Below, in pieces: positions 41,742-52,789 of a DNA stretch of 64,000 nt. The notes under the pieces were generated by a model. That model was not told the DNA's origin. It was given only the letters and a program-made list of their open reading frames with translations, and made no database searches. This DNA comes from Micropterix aruncella (Eukaryota > Arthropoda > Insecta > Lepidoptera > Micropterigidae), in NCBI GenBank assembly GCA_944548615.1, contig OX155972.1, forward strand, positions 3,399,625-3,463,624, read 5' to 3'. Both the position numbers and the translations under genes were made by a program. Each line of letters starts with the position of its first letter. Positions within the stretch are counted from its first letter, which is position 1.

Positions 41742-42525
41742 TTTGATCTTCGGGAAACATACAGCTCTACATTAATTTTGTCTACGTATCTTACTACAAT
41801 GTTTCGCTGGCCGATAAGTATTTACTACATTTTCTAATCCGATAATTATCAAAATTTAATCGAATTAAATAAATTACTGAATTACTATCGAACTATTAGT
41901 AGGATAAGAAAGGAGAGGTATGAGATATTGGATAGGATATAGGCTCATGTTTTTCAAAAGCGGGCGATTCGATTAGTGGCTGGTCGGAGACTCGTTTTCG
42001 TTCCGCGCAATGGCAATTCTGCCACATCTGTATATAATGGATGTGGCAGAGTTTGCATACATAAACTTCAATAAATTTTAAAAGCGCTCTTTTTTCGAAA
42101 TTGTCTTACAAAATCGGAACAGGTCTGTTTTTTATAACATAATTTGACCAAAAACATTTTATATTTCTTTCCTCGGGCCTCAAAAACTCGATACCATGCC
42201 AGAGACACAAAAAATTCTGGAAATCTGAACATATTTAATGTAAACATACTTTAAGCTTTAGATTGTGTATGTCCAATGAAATGTAATTATGTAATGGAAT
42301 TAATATAAACTAAGTACGCAAAACGATTCTGAACGATAATAATTATATATTTTCGATATTATTTATGAATATAGTTTTATCATATCGATATTATTTATGA
42401 ATTAGGATATAATTTGATTAATTGATTGGTTATACTGTTTGATCTGATTAGTTAATTAGGTAATTTACTATCACAAATTATTATTATTATTTATTATTTA
42501 TTTATTTATTTATTTAAGAATTAAT
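41742..42525. other. AT-rich intergenic DNA, nothing assigned
   Basis: The only structure is a 10-bp hairpin CTGCCACATC...GATGTGGCAG at about 42016-42046. No gene seen. Confidence 0.3.
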
Positions 42526-42529
42526 TACT

Positions 42530-42965
42530 ATGAAACATTGATTAGCTTATAAAAATAACAGGAACCGAATGGCAAAACCTTAACCTTTTGCTTATTTGTT
42601 TCTGTCACCCAACTGGGACTAGCCCGTTCTAGGGTGGACAGGACTCCAATATTACAATCAAGTTTGCTTGATTGCTTGGTTGCTTACAAATATACAAGTT
42701 TTAGTAAAAAGCTAATGACACTAAATTGCCCTAAAATGTGATCTTCAGAATAAAATAAAAAAATTATTAAAAGATAATATAATAAATAAAATGCAATTCC
42801 ATTATTTAATCGGCAATAAATATCATATAAAATTCGATTAAATAAAATAAATAAAGTTATATGTGAGAAAAGAAAGAAACAGTCACTAATATTTATTAAT
42901 ATAAAATTACCTAGTCTAAAAAGTATACTTCATTGTCAAAGTCAAATAATTTTTGGTAGTTAGTT
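42530..42965. repeat. Repeat family C, copy 2
   Basis: Shares TCACCCAACTGGGACTAGC-like and CCGTTCTAGGGTGGACAGG blocks with 11300-11735. A TTTA-repeat run at 42483-42517 marks its left side, which suggests a minus-strand retroelement tail. Confidence 0.6.
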
Positions 42966-43143
42966 TAATGTTAGAATATACTTAACATATATGTTTAAAA
43001 ATATGTTAATAATTTGTGCACCTAAGTTTTATTATACTATTATTTCTAACATTTGATGTATGGTTAGTCTGTCATGATTCGATAACCATTTCTTTGATTT
43101 ATTTTTGAATTCCCTAAATGTCAAATTCATTTTTATTTCCATA

Positions 43144-43362
43144 CTAGCTGCGCCCAGCGGTTTCACCCGCGTGGTGATGGAAAATTGTGATAATCATGAT
43201 AGAAAACCATATATCTTTATAAATTATAGCCCATGTGTTATTCTGATATGTAAGCTATATTATTGTAAAGTTTCATCAAAATCCATTCAGCAGTTTTTGC
43301 GTGAAAGAGTAACAAATATCCATACATACATACAAACTTTCGCGTTTATAATATTAGTAGGA
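43144..43362 (-). mobile_element. Miniature Helitron (LEP1-like)
   Basis: Complete copy with TC...CTAG ends and hairpin GCGGGTGAAACCGC. A second, 3'-truncated copy follows at 43455-43607 in the same orientation. Confidence 0.87.
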
Positions 43363-43454
43363 TAGTAGGATAGAATTTTAATTTCGAATGTCAATTTCTT
43401 AAATTTTTTTCCCTCTTAATTGACAGTTATCGTTATATTTTAGATAATTCACAC

Positions 43455-43607
43455 TATATTTTTATAAATTATAGCCTATGTGTTATTCTGATGTGTAAGC
43501 TATATTATTGTAAAGTTTCATCAAAATCCATTCAGTAGTTTTTGCGTGAAAGAGTAACAAACATCCATACATACATACAAACTTTCGCGTTTATAATATT
43601 AGTAGGA
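43455..43607 (-). mobile_element. Miniature Helitron, lacks its 3' half
   Basis: Matches the 5' two thirds of the neighbouring copy from TCCTACTAATATTATAAA at 43607; the hairpin and CTAG end are absent. Confidence 0.8.
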
Positions 43608-43611
43608 TTGA

Positions 43612-44530
43612 TCAGATTGTAAAATCTCGGCGCAATGAAAGAGTAATGTCTTTGTCCAAATGATGTTTTCCTTCTGGGTATTATTAAGCTATTTTCTAAA
43701 ACTTGTCTCGTTGGTCGCCGGTTCTGAATTATTCCTAAATTTGAGTTACTGTCCAAAAATAGCCTTAAGAGGGAAGTTTTTAGAAAAAGTTGCCTACAGT
43801 CAAGAACTTTAGCTTCCTTATAAAGTTCATTAGTGCGATGGCGATATGGTCTACGTAGAATAATTTTTAATATAAATTTCTGCGCAACTTGCAATGGCTC
43901 TATCAGGGTTTTATCACATCCACCCCATCCAATTATGCCGTAAGTAATAACGATTCGCATAAAGCATAATAAACAGTTTTTAGTGTTTTGGAATCCAGAA
44001 TATTCCTCAGTTCTTTGAAAACATATCCAAGGATTCGCACCTTCGTAGCCACGTTATGTATATGAGAATCCCAACGGAGAAAGCAATCTAGAGTGATGCC
44101 TAGATATTTCCAAGATATTTCTCTTTGTATAGGCTGACAGTTACAAGACTCTACGCTATCGCACTCGTGTATTACAATAGTTTTATTAGTAGTGGGTTGA
44201 CCTCTGGTTGTTATACTAAATGTCATGTATTTAGTTTTGCCAACATTAAGCGTCAACATAAAGTTTCCTAGCCAATTTTTAACAATTCCATGCCCTCGTT
44301 TGCTTTCTCAAATGTGTAATCCCAGTTTGAACCCTTGAATAGTATAACAGTGTCATCTGCATATGTGATGATTTTACATACTGGTAACTGACATAGGTCA
44401 TTTATGTAGACGAGGAATAAAATAGGTCCCAAAACGCTACCCTGTGGCACACCATACGTGAGATGCTGGCTTTTACTCTGGAGGCCCTGGATGGTGACAC
44501 TTTGTACCCTGTTGGATAGGTATATTATTA
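43612..44530 (-). mobile_element. LINE fragment: RT end and C terminus
   Basis: Three overlapping minus frames. 44450-44268 reads PQGSVLGPILFLVYINDL and ITYADDTVILF (catalytic YADD); 44259-43933 reads LTLNVGKTKYMTF, WKYLGITLDCFLRWDSHI; 43960-43620 reads YGIIGWGG, VAQKFILKIIL, SFGQRHYSFIAPRFYNLIN. Jockey/R1-type order. The 3' end abuts the Helitron copy, and frameshifts near 44260 and 43950 break it. Confidence 0.82.
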
Positions 44531-44711
44531 TTTGATTTCATTTGATACGATTTTTTTGAAAATTTCGGATGTTGTCAACATTTAAAAAAGATGATATAAG
44601 GATGCTGTCCTCGTTATCAAACAGCAATTATATCAAAATAGAAACGCTTGATGTGCTATTTCTTGTCGTTTAAAACACTCAAATATAATTACTTTATTAA
44701 GAAATCGGAGA

Positions 44712-44880
44712 CTATCGCAGTTGTTCGACATCATAAATAAGATAAAAAACGATTTTACCCGACGTTGCAGCCGCCGTTGTCTAGGGTAGACTGTCTACCC
44801 TAGACAACCGCAGCTGCAATGTTTACAAATCTACATTGCTACAAACTTATTGCGATAAATTCGTTTTTTATCTTATTTAT
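44712..44880. mobile_element. Palindromic MITE with perfect core hairpin
   Basis: The core GTTGTCTAGGGTAGAC-T-GTCTACCCTAGACAAC (about 44777-44809) is perfect; outer arms AATAAGATAAAAAACGA and TCGTTTTTTATCTTATT are also inverse. Related to 8225-8400. No ORF. Confidence 0.7.
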
Positions 44881-44918
44881 AAATACTTCATTGAGATGTT
44901 TTATATATACGAGTAGAG

Positions 44919-45269
44919 CAGGACCTGGCTTATCCGAGGTAATGTGGAACGAGCGTACCTCGGACAACACGGACTCTGACGTAATTCGAGTGGGGGGGGG
45001 GGGCATACGGTAAACTTTAAAATTAATGAATACATAGTCAATGAAGTAAATGAATACATCTATCGTATTACATATTTAAATGTAGTCAGTAAAAAATGTA
45101 ATACAATACGTACGAGTATATACATAAATTATAAAATATGGTACCTACTGCATGGTAAAATCAAAGCAAGGGGTGAGTTTAGGGGGAGGGAGTAAACATG
45201 GCCTGGACGTTGTATTTTCGACCTCGGTTAACTCGGTTAATTAGGGCTCGGATAACCGCGGTCCTACTG
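44919..45269. mobile_element. Tigger/pogo-like MITE, tentative
   Basis: Left end CAGGACCTGGCTTATCCGAG; right end, read inward, CAGTAGGACCGCGGTTATCC then GAG. These imperfect inverted ends resemble Tigger-type termini. No transposase and no clear TA duplication. A poly-G run lies at 44992-45003. Confidence 0.45.
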
Positions 45270-45945
45270 TTCGCGGTCCACAAGATCCATATTGTCCTAG
45301 GATCGGCTCAACTCACGATTCAGCTCCTATTCAGAAGCCTCCTCGAGTGGAAGGCTACCCTGGGTAAGACTCCCGTGTCTCAGGCCGCAGAGCTGGTGGA
45401 CCAGTTTCTCCCGGCGGGATTGCACCCCGGCGCCACTGGACGGTTTGCGCACCGGTCGGCAATGCCAATCGGTTGTGGGGTCTAGAGACTATGGAAATAC
45501 ACTGTTTCCTAAGCAGCGGGGGTTGATGCTCACCTGTTGTCATGCCACTCTTGAAATGACTTTTGGCCACTGGATCCCGTGTAAAACTACGGGCAAAGAA
45601 CGCCCAGGTCCGCGATAAATTCGAACTGAAACACCGCTGTCATACAACAGGTAGAGGTCGCGTAAGCGACTTCGGACCCGTAACCAGTCGGGAGGACGGA
45701 GGTATCCTGAAGGTTAATACCAGACGGAGATATCCTGCCAAAACTGGTAGTCAGGGAGCGAGGCTGCCCGCTGGATACCTTTCCCGGTGCCTCGCTGTAA
45801 CGCGTCGGCCCATGACGGGCAGGTGGCGGAGCTTGACGGTGGATTGTATTGTCCTAAGTCTTCTGTGCTCACTTCACGGGAGATAGAACGATTATTTCGT
45901 TAAAACTTCCTGAGGTGACAGGTTCGCCCGTTGTAGTTGATTACT
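45270..45945 (+). mobile_element. GC-rich retroposon family B, copy 2 (longest)
   Basis: Runs from TTCGCGGTCCACAAGATCC to GTTCGCCCGTTGTAGTTGA. It carries the family landmarks CTGTTTCCTAAGCAGCGGGG and ACCAGTCGGGAGGACGGAGG. The 3' fifth is close to family A, the 5' part differs, so A and B are sister subfamilies. No ORF supported. Confidence 0.75.
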
Positions 45946-45949
45946 ACTG

Positions 45950-46370
45950 TTCTTAAGGCTATATGATGTATGCAAGAGTTTTAAGGGGTAAGTGTAGCAA
46001 CATAGGATAAAATTGTATAATATTATTAATAATTGTTAAGGAATTTTGTAAGTTTCATATTTTGTGATTTTGTTTGTTGGGCTCATTATCAGCCAGACAT
46101 TAAATCAAAATAAAAATAAAAATGCTCCCTTATGGTCGCTTCCATGAAATAAGACACAGATCGTTATTCCTGGTAGAGAAGTTTATACTTATAACTATAT
46201 GATATTTATAGGAGTGTAACATACATACTATTGTATGAAAAAAACTGGAAAACATTTTATTATTAGTCGTGGTATTATTTTGTGTCTTTCGTGATGTTTA
46301 CTTGATAACCGCGTTTGTTTACCGAATAAATAAAAATAAATATACGTGTGGCACTCGGGGACTGCCGCGG
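45950..46370. other. AT-rich intergenic DNA upstream of lipase gene 2
   Basis: No gene seen. CGAATAAATAAAAATAAA near 46323 resembles CGAATAAATTAAAATAAA at 3295 upstream of gene 1, so distal promoter homology may continue beyond the MITE. Confidence 0.4.
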
Positions 46371-46374
46371 TAAA

Positions 46375-46916
46375 GCTATTGCATAGCATTTTTAACAACT
46401 TATGCAATTATAATTATTTATTTATTTTATTTCTTTTATTTTTTCTGATATCAGATAATTGCGCTCTATCGGTAAACGTTGAAATTATTCCGAATCATTT
46501 GCGGCTGCGAAAGCAAATGATTCGGAATAATTTATACGTCTTCCGATAGAGCGCCACGCACGAATTTTTTATTCGATAAAGCAAAAAAACGGATTACTCG
46601 AAAAAAGATAGATAATTAAATTATCTTTAAAATGGTGAAGGTTTCATAATAATACGCCAGATAGTATTTGCGTAGTAGTCGTTTTTGTGTTCGGTTAGAC
46701 CTAATTTCACAAATTAATTACACTATTTAATATAAACAAAATCTAAAATATTCAAAGCTAATAATATTAGGAAAATGTTCTTGTTTAACATATATTTTTT
46801 TCGAATCGTAAGCAGTACTCGTTTAGACGTAATTATAAGTTTAAAATCATTAATTTTCGTTAAGAAATTTCTTCATTCGGTCGCCGCGCTGGCCAAGGCC
46901 CGCGATAAAAGCTATG
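46375..46916 (+). mobile_element. MITE with GCTATTGCATAGC ends, copy 1
   Basis: The left end GCTATTGCATAGC is complete; the right end is reduced to GCTATG at 46911-46916. The inside holds a long hairpin (GCGCTCTATCGG..AAATTATTCCGAATCATTTGC with its inverse, 46464-46553). The inverse copy is at 61560-62118. Directly after it the promoter block shared with gene 1 begins, so gene 1 lacks it. Confidence 0.8.
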
Positions 46917-47172
46917 AAAATAATTTACGGCAAAAAAGTTACGGCGGAACCCTCGGCGCGCGAGTAAAATTCACATTTTAGCGGTTTTATTTAAAATTGT
47001 AGATTACTTACTCAGTATTGTGTACACAAGTGTACATATACTCAGTGAATAGCAATAATTATTCATTAGAACGCCAGACGAAATAAGACACACAAACAAA
47101 CATTTACGTAGACAATAAGCAATCAAACGGTGCAAATTTTATATGCATTTTGCTTCAGTTACACGTTTGAAG
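46917..47172 (+). promoter_or_regulatory. Promoter/5' UTR block of lipase gene 2
   Basis: Nearly identical to 3329-3586. A MITE abuts its upstream edge, replacing the sequence present in gene 1 and possibly altering expression. The conserved in-frame upstream ATG is at 47143. Confidence 0.6.
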
Positions 47173-47271
47173 ATGTATCTTGCGGTCTTTCTGTATTTAG
47201 CGTACTTTTCAGGGGGTGTTTTGGCAGGTGCGTATTCTGATAACGTCGCAGAAGATGCTAAGATGAATGTG
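47173..47271 (+). CDS. Lipase gene 2, exon 1 (signal peptide)
   Basis: The first 29 codons (through EDA) are the same as gene 1 at DNA level; only the last four codons differ (KMNV versus RLTA). Donor GTGAGT at 47272. Confidence 0.82.
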
Positions 47272-47349
47272 GTGAGTATTTCCAGTTTCGCTCTGTTATA
47301 CGGGATCAAATTATAATGTCCAGTAATATAATAAACGACCAGCGTACTG

Positions 47350-47606
47350 GCTTACTTTTTGATTATTCTACTTAGAATTTGCATTTCTACTTTAATATAA
47401 TATTCTCCCTGACTCTTAAATGACAATAGTATATTTTGATTATTTGTATGTTGGTAATATTGAATATAATATTACAGCCATGACAACTATCACGATAGTT
47501 ATATTTTTAATAATTAAATTTTTAGCATTTAATTTTGTGACGCATCCAAGTGTAGGAATGCCTATCTACTGGATTAGTTGATTGTATTGTATTGTATTGT
47601 AATAGT
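47350..47606 (+). repeat. Repeat G, copy 1, with (TTGTA)n edge
   Basis: About 240 bp shared with 54486-54738: ATTCTCCCTGACTCTTA, CAGCCATGACAACTATCACG and GCATCCAAGTGTAGGAATGC, both ending in (TTGTA)n. It lies in gene 2 intron 1, inside a block collinear with gene 1 that lacks it. A SINE- or MITE-like unit of unknown type. Confidence 0.75.
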
Positions 47607-47638
47607 TACTTTAAAATATCGGTTGTGTCACTTTTGAC

Positions 47639-47749
47639 TTTCCCGGCAAGTAGCCAAGGCCTGATTTCCTCTGAATATTAATTTCATAAATAAAATCGAT
47701 GAGCGTCCTCACTCGGCCAGCGGACCAACCCGGTTGGGTCCGTTGCGAT
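47639..47749 (+). repeat. Intron 1 block shared with lipase gene 1
   Basis: Counterpart of 7504-7614; see that entry. Position and order relative to exon 1 agree in both genes. Confidence 0.8.
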
Positions 47750-48535
47750 TGCCTCGATCGACGCGGTTCGTTTCTCGGCTAGCCTCGGGCGGCTTGGAAC
47801 TAATATTAAATTAAAATGTATGATGAAGTATTATTAAAATAGCTTGTATATCAGATATTCTAACCAAAATTTCACGATGTGATTGCGGCCCATAAAAGCA
47901 ATTGTGTACCAAATGTTAAGTCTCTAAGTCCAATATTTCGGGATTGATATATAACTAGTGCGACCCTGGTGGACCGATTCCAAACAAAACCTTTTCGTCT
48001 TTTGCCATGGCCAAACAATGCCTGCAAGCCTAATTTCAGTTAAATCTAGTTAAGCGTTTGGGCGCTATTTTAATTGTAATTTAATTTAAGCAATTCACAA
48101 AAATATTACATATTACAATTAAGAAACATCAAATCATATCATATAACTAAAACACAGCAAGAAATTAAACTGAATTGTTAAATGACGCCCTATGTCCGAT
48201 GTCGCCTAACTAAGCAAAGCTTGTGCTTGGGCAGACATTCCATAAACTTAGGGTCGTTGAATACGTAGAAAAAATACACGTTAAAAAACAAAATTATAAA
48301 AAAAACTAAATTGCTACGTGTCATTTTTATTTAATACACTGCCAGAAGTGAAATAAAAAATAACAGTAAAATAACGTGAAAAATTCAAAATCACAAATAA
48401 AAGGCCCTAATAATTACTAAAAATAAAAGTAGGTGAAAATAGTCCTTGTTATAAAGATAGTCATAAAATAATCACTATGTCAGAAATTCATATAAGTTAA
48501 ATGTTATAGTTAAATTAAGTATAGGTAAGGGTATC
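47750..48535. other. AT-rich intron 1 DNA of gene 2, nothing assigned
   Basis: No frame in lipase phase, no repeat match and no terminal inverted repeat noticed. Confidence 0.3.
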
Positions 48536-48540
48536 CGTGT

Positions 48541-48678
48541 CTCAGGCTCCCTCTCCGGAATCGAACCCTAATCCCCCGTTACCCGTGACTATCATGGTAG
48601 TCGTAGAAACTACCATCGAAAGTTGATAAGGCAGACATTTGAAAGATACGTCGCCGGTGCGAGACCGTGCGATCTGCA
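48541..48678 (-). pseudogene. 18S ribosomal RNA fragment
   Basis: The minus strand reads GCAGATCGCACGGTCTCGC, CACCGGCGACGTATCTTTC, TTATCAACTTTCGATGGTAG, TTTCTACGACTACCATGATA, GTCACGGGTAACGGGGGATT and CGATTCCGGAGAGGGAGCC. This is the universally conserved 5' third of small-subunit rRNA (roughly nucleotides 290-430 of eukaryotic 18S). Only about 140 nt are present, with small differences from the usual eukaryotic sequence, so it is a dead copy, probably retroposed or part of a repeat. Confidence 0.88.
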
Positions 48679-49394
48679 AGTAAAAAAAGCAACGACATAA
48701 TGGTAATTAAAATAATTATACATAGCTATCGTGGAGGAATAGACAAACGCATAGACAGACCCACAGACAGAGACACAGAGAGACTTTAATCTGGAAATAG
48801 TCTTAATCGTCTTATGGTGGCCCTAAACGGGCTATACGTTTACGGCAATATGTGGCTGCAATATTAGCAACTATAGCTTGGCCATCATTGCAACATTTCA
48901 TTGCAGAATATGGCTGGAAAAAATAGAGCCCGGCCATTCTCAGCCATATTTCCGCAAAAGTATGGCCAATTATTTTGACTCGTAAACTGGCTACACAATC
49001 GGGAAACAATGGCCGACGAAATCATACGTATCGCAGCGGCTTATATTGTTTTAAATGAAAATTTAAAACGACAAAAAAGACGAGAATGTGGATTCGACTT
49101 GACTTCAATAAGCGTGATACTTTAGATATCTTAGCCTGAATGTTTTCGACGATATGAATACCAACTGAAAGATGTTCTCCATGAATTCACTATTAATAAT
49201 AAATTCACAATACAATTATCTATTAATGATGTATATAAACATTTAAAAACACTAATAACTAATATAAATTATTTCATGGAATTGTACATAACATATCAGA
49301 ATAGATAATATTATTTTATAGATCAAAAAAAATATTCATTAGATGATATAATCTATGATGTAATAATCATTAGATGATATCATCTATGTATCTC

Positions 49395-50066
49395 GCCAAA
49401 TGGATAATCGCACTCAGGTCGATGTTATATATACCGATTTTAGCAAGGCATTCGATCGAGTTGATCATGCGATTCTAATTTGCAAACTCGGCAACATCGG
49501 TATACATGGTGACTTACTGCGTTGGTTTACTTCGTATGTCAGCAATCGTCATCAAGCTGTTGTCACCGGGGGGCATAAGTCGAATTTTATATCGGTCCCA
49601 TCTGGGGTACCGTAGGGGTCTCATTTAGGACTTTAATATCTTCATCAATGACGTAGGCAATTGTTTCTCCAATAGTTTTCACATCTCCTATGCTGACGAC
49701 TTGAAAATTTACCAGTCTGTAAATAGCATCGATGATAGCGTCTCCATCCAAAGAGATCTCGACCGGTTCTACGACTATTGTGTTAGAAATAAGTTAACAT
49801 TAAATATTTCAAAATGTCAAAAAATTACTTTCACAAGAAAAATTATAAAATAAATTTCATTTATAAACTTAATCATATCCCCCTCAGTGAAAAGAGTGAG
49901 GTGCGCGATCTGGGTTTAGTATTAGATAATAAATTGCTGTTTGATAAACACATTGACTGTGCTACCGGAAAAGCTCATAAAATGTTAGGATTCATCCAGC
50001 GAGTGTGTAAACCGTTTAGCGATGTAAGAACCCTTAAGATTTTATACTTCTCCTATGTAGTTTTGT
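49395..50066 (+). mobile_element. LINE fragment, RT half, plus strand
   Basis: 49400-49615 reads VDVIYTDFSKAFDRVDHAIL, a typical RT motif, and SVPSGVP before a stop in place of PQGSHLGP. The catalytic YADD-like SPMLTT region follows in another frame, then 49814-50066 reads DLGLVLDNKLLFDKHIDCAT and LKILYFSYV. Jockey-type. The C-terminal remainder appears at 50640-51295 on the other strand. Confidence 0.78.
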
Positions 50067-50639
50067 AAAATTTTTGTGCAACTACATGGTATCGATAGCG
50101 TCGTCTAAAAGTGCTAAGCTGATATGTTAATTTTTATCTACATATATAGAGCTTTTGGTAACATCGGCTAGAGAAGAAAAAACTATAATTTGTAAAACAT
50201 ACTAAATCCATCAGACAGACCAAAAAACGAAAAAACACCCGCAATAATAACTGCTAACGCAATCGCTTCAAATTTTTCGTGCGTAAAAAATTACAACTTC
50301 GCCATTTTGTTACGACGAGCAGCCGCGTGCAAAGTGTCTATAAGATTTTAATAAGAAACAAATTATTATGGAGTGCAAATCGTTTGTTTTTATGGTTTTA
50401 TGGAAGTTGATTCTATGCATTCAGCTTTACGAAGACGTCTAAAAAATAAGGTCATAATGTACCAACTGATTACATTGACATTATAAAAAGTTCCAGTAAA
50501 GCCATACGACGTTCAGTGGTTGAGTCATAATTTTTTCAAAAAGTTTGATGGTAATGGGGGTCAGTCGGAGATGCGAACGTGAACGATATTATGTGACGTT
50601 GCTGCGACGTTCGTACAAGGGATTCATCGTACTCGATAT

Positions 50640-51295
50640 ATCTAATTTATTTATTTATTTATTAGTTTCAAATAGTATTCGAGGGCATTACAGATGAATC
50701 CAATTCGCCCTTGAATATTAAAGCTAGAGTGTAAGTCGAAAAATAAATGACTACATAACTAAATTAATGCTAACACTGAACAAGAAAAAAACATAAAAAT
50801 ATGGAACTAAATAAAAGACAGATTATGATAAACACGAGATAGCAGGGAGTTGCCTTTTTAGCTGCCAAAAAGATATACAAAAGATATCTATTTCTGTGGG
50901 TAAGGAATTAAGAAGAGCTATAACCCTTCCCGCTGACCTGTCTACAAAAATATTTGTACGATGGTACGGCACATTAAACAATAGATGCGCTGTGTGATTT
51001 ACCGGTACGTACAATTCAAACTTACATAGTATCTCTGGCAAATAAATAGTTTCTTGAATTAATTTATATGCAAATATAATTAGGGAAATATATCGACGCG
51101 TTTCAAGACTGCTGTATCCTATCATTCCTAGCAAAAAATCGGACGGAAATAAGTATGGATAAATATTGTATTTTCTGTAATATATATATGTGTATATCTT
51201 AAAAATTTTCTTTGAATACGCTCTACTCTCTGAATGTATTTGTTTTCACTTGTACACCAGATGACCGAGTTGTTTAATTCTGATATGGAAACGCG
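50640..51295 (-). mobile_element. LINE fragment, C-terminal half, minus strand
   Basis: From 51290 leftwards the minus strand reads ELNNSVIWCTSENKYIQRVE, RIQRKFLRY, then (with breaks) MLGMIGYSSLETRRYIS and YHRTNIFVDRSAGRVIALLN. It ends near a TTTA/TAAA simple tail at 50643-50664. The reading starts where the plus-strand fragment at 50066 stops, which suggests that one element was split by an inversion. Confidence 0.75.
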
Positions 51296-51299
51296 ACGT

Positions 51300-51878
51300 T
51301 GATTGGGAGATTAAACGACTAAGGACCTTTCCGAAAATGAAATTTAAATAATTAAAAATATTATAAATAAAAGTTTAAAATAAAAAGCACAATAACTAAA
51401 AGAAAACCAGGATGCTAGAAAAAAACCTTATCAAATCACATTTATTGTCTTCAAAATCTTTTACATAGTTGTTTAGACACTTTATTTAGCCGCTTAATGT
51501 TAAAATAACTTTAAAATGGATACTAAATATTTCATAAGAGACTCACCACACAATTGATAATAGTTGTATTAGATACTTATAACTACAGTTAGTCATGAAA
51601 TTATAATATTAAAATGAAATGGTTCTACAAATAAGAAATATAATTGATTATCGGAGACAATTCGAAATAATAGTAACAATATAATAATCAATAAAATGGT
51701 ACAAATGTCAAGTTAAATAAATAAAATCGAGATGGAAATTTTCAGTCATCTAATTATAATTCGTTAATATTATATAATTCTCTCACAATAACTACCTTAT
51801 TGCGAGAGAAATTTAAAGTAAAAACCTAACGTAAAGCAGTAATAATAAATATTGTTGATTCAATCGCTGAGAGCGACT
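51300..51878. other. AT-rich intron 1 DNA, nothing assigned
   Basis: Strongly AT-rich with no supported frame or repeat. Confidence 0.3.
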
Positions 51879-51879
51879 C

Positions 51880-52202
51880 TTAAGGGCTCTCTAGACGATC
51901 AAGCATGCTTGTCAAGCATCGCATAGCGGGCTGGGAGGGGATCGTAAACCGCAGGAAATAGGCAAATATTTTTTTTATATATTTACGAAATTGCCTAATT
52001 TTGTAGTTTTATACCAGGGAGTCACATCATTCATCAATCAATTACGTCTAATTAACGTGACTTCCTGGTATAAACTACAAAATTAGGCATATTTGGTAAA
52101 TATGACAAAAAAAAAAATGCATATTTCCTGCGGTTTACGATCCCCTCCCTGCCCGCGACGTCAAGCTTGTCAAGCATGCTTGATCGTCTAGAGATCCCCT
52201 TA
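51880..52202. mobile_element. Foldback MITE with ~140-bp inverted arms
   Basis: Left arm 51880-52020 and right arm 52060-52202 are inverse: CTCTAGACGATCAAGCATGC, GATCGTAAACCGCAGGAAAT, TTGCCTAATTTTGTAGTTT. The loop is about 40 bp. Ends read TAAGGG and CCCCTTA, compatible with a TTA or TA target. No coding capacity; the RNA would form a long hairpin if transcribed with the intron. Confidence 0.82.
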
Positions 52203-52789
52203 GAATCACCTGGGTCCTTGTACCTTTTCCAGTGATTATGGCGTATTAGATGGATCAACGTCGTACTACAATTTGCCAACCAGAGGGGTTGTGGGTTGGG
52301 GTCTGTGTGTCTGTGTGTGTGTGTGTGTATTCCTCCACAGTAGCGCCTAAACGCTTCATCCGATTGAGCTGAAATTTGGCCTGCAGGTATCATTCGGTCA
52401 TGGTAAGAGTTCAAAATATTGCAGTAAGAGACTTGAAATTCGGTACACAGATGCCTTGTTGGTCTGAAATCACTTTGTGAATCTCTATTTAGGTTGGAAT
52501 ATCTTGTATACAAGCGACGCAAAAAAAATACCGCCGTATTTAAGAAATACCGCCGTATTTTTGTAAAAATGGAAATACAACAAAATATTCGTAGTCACTT
52601 GACACAATCACTATCGGCTGGGGGAAAGGTGGGGGGATGGTCTGAAGGGTTAGAAGAGAAGGCGGTTGGTTGGAATATCTCATATACAAACGAGGAAAAA
52701 AATATTTAAAAACTGCCATATTTAAGATTTTACTACATTTTTGGAAAAATATTTTAATACGACGAAAAATACTACAAATATACTACTAA

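Noticed and set aside
43144..43607. CRISPR-like or tandem array from adjacent repeats
   Set aside because: These are two copies of one miniature Helitron, not short spaced repeats, and the genome is eukaryotic.
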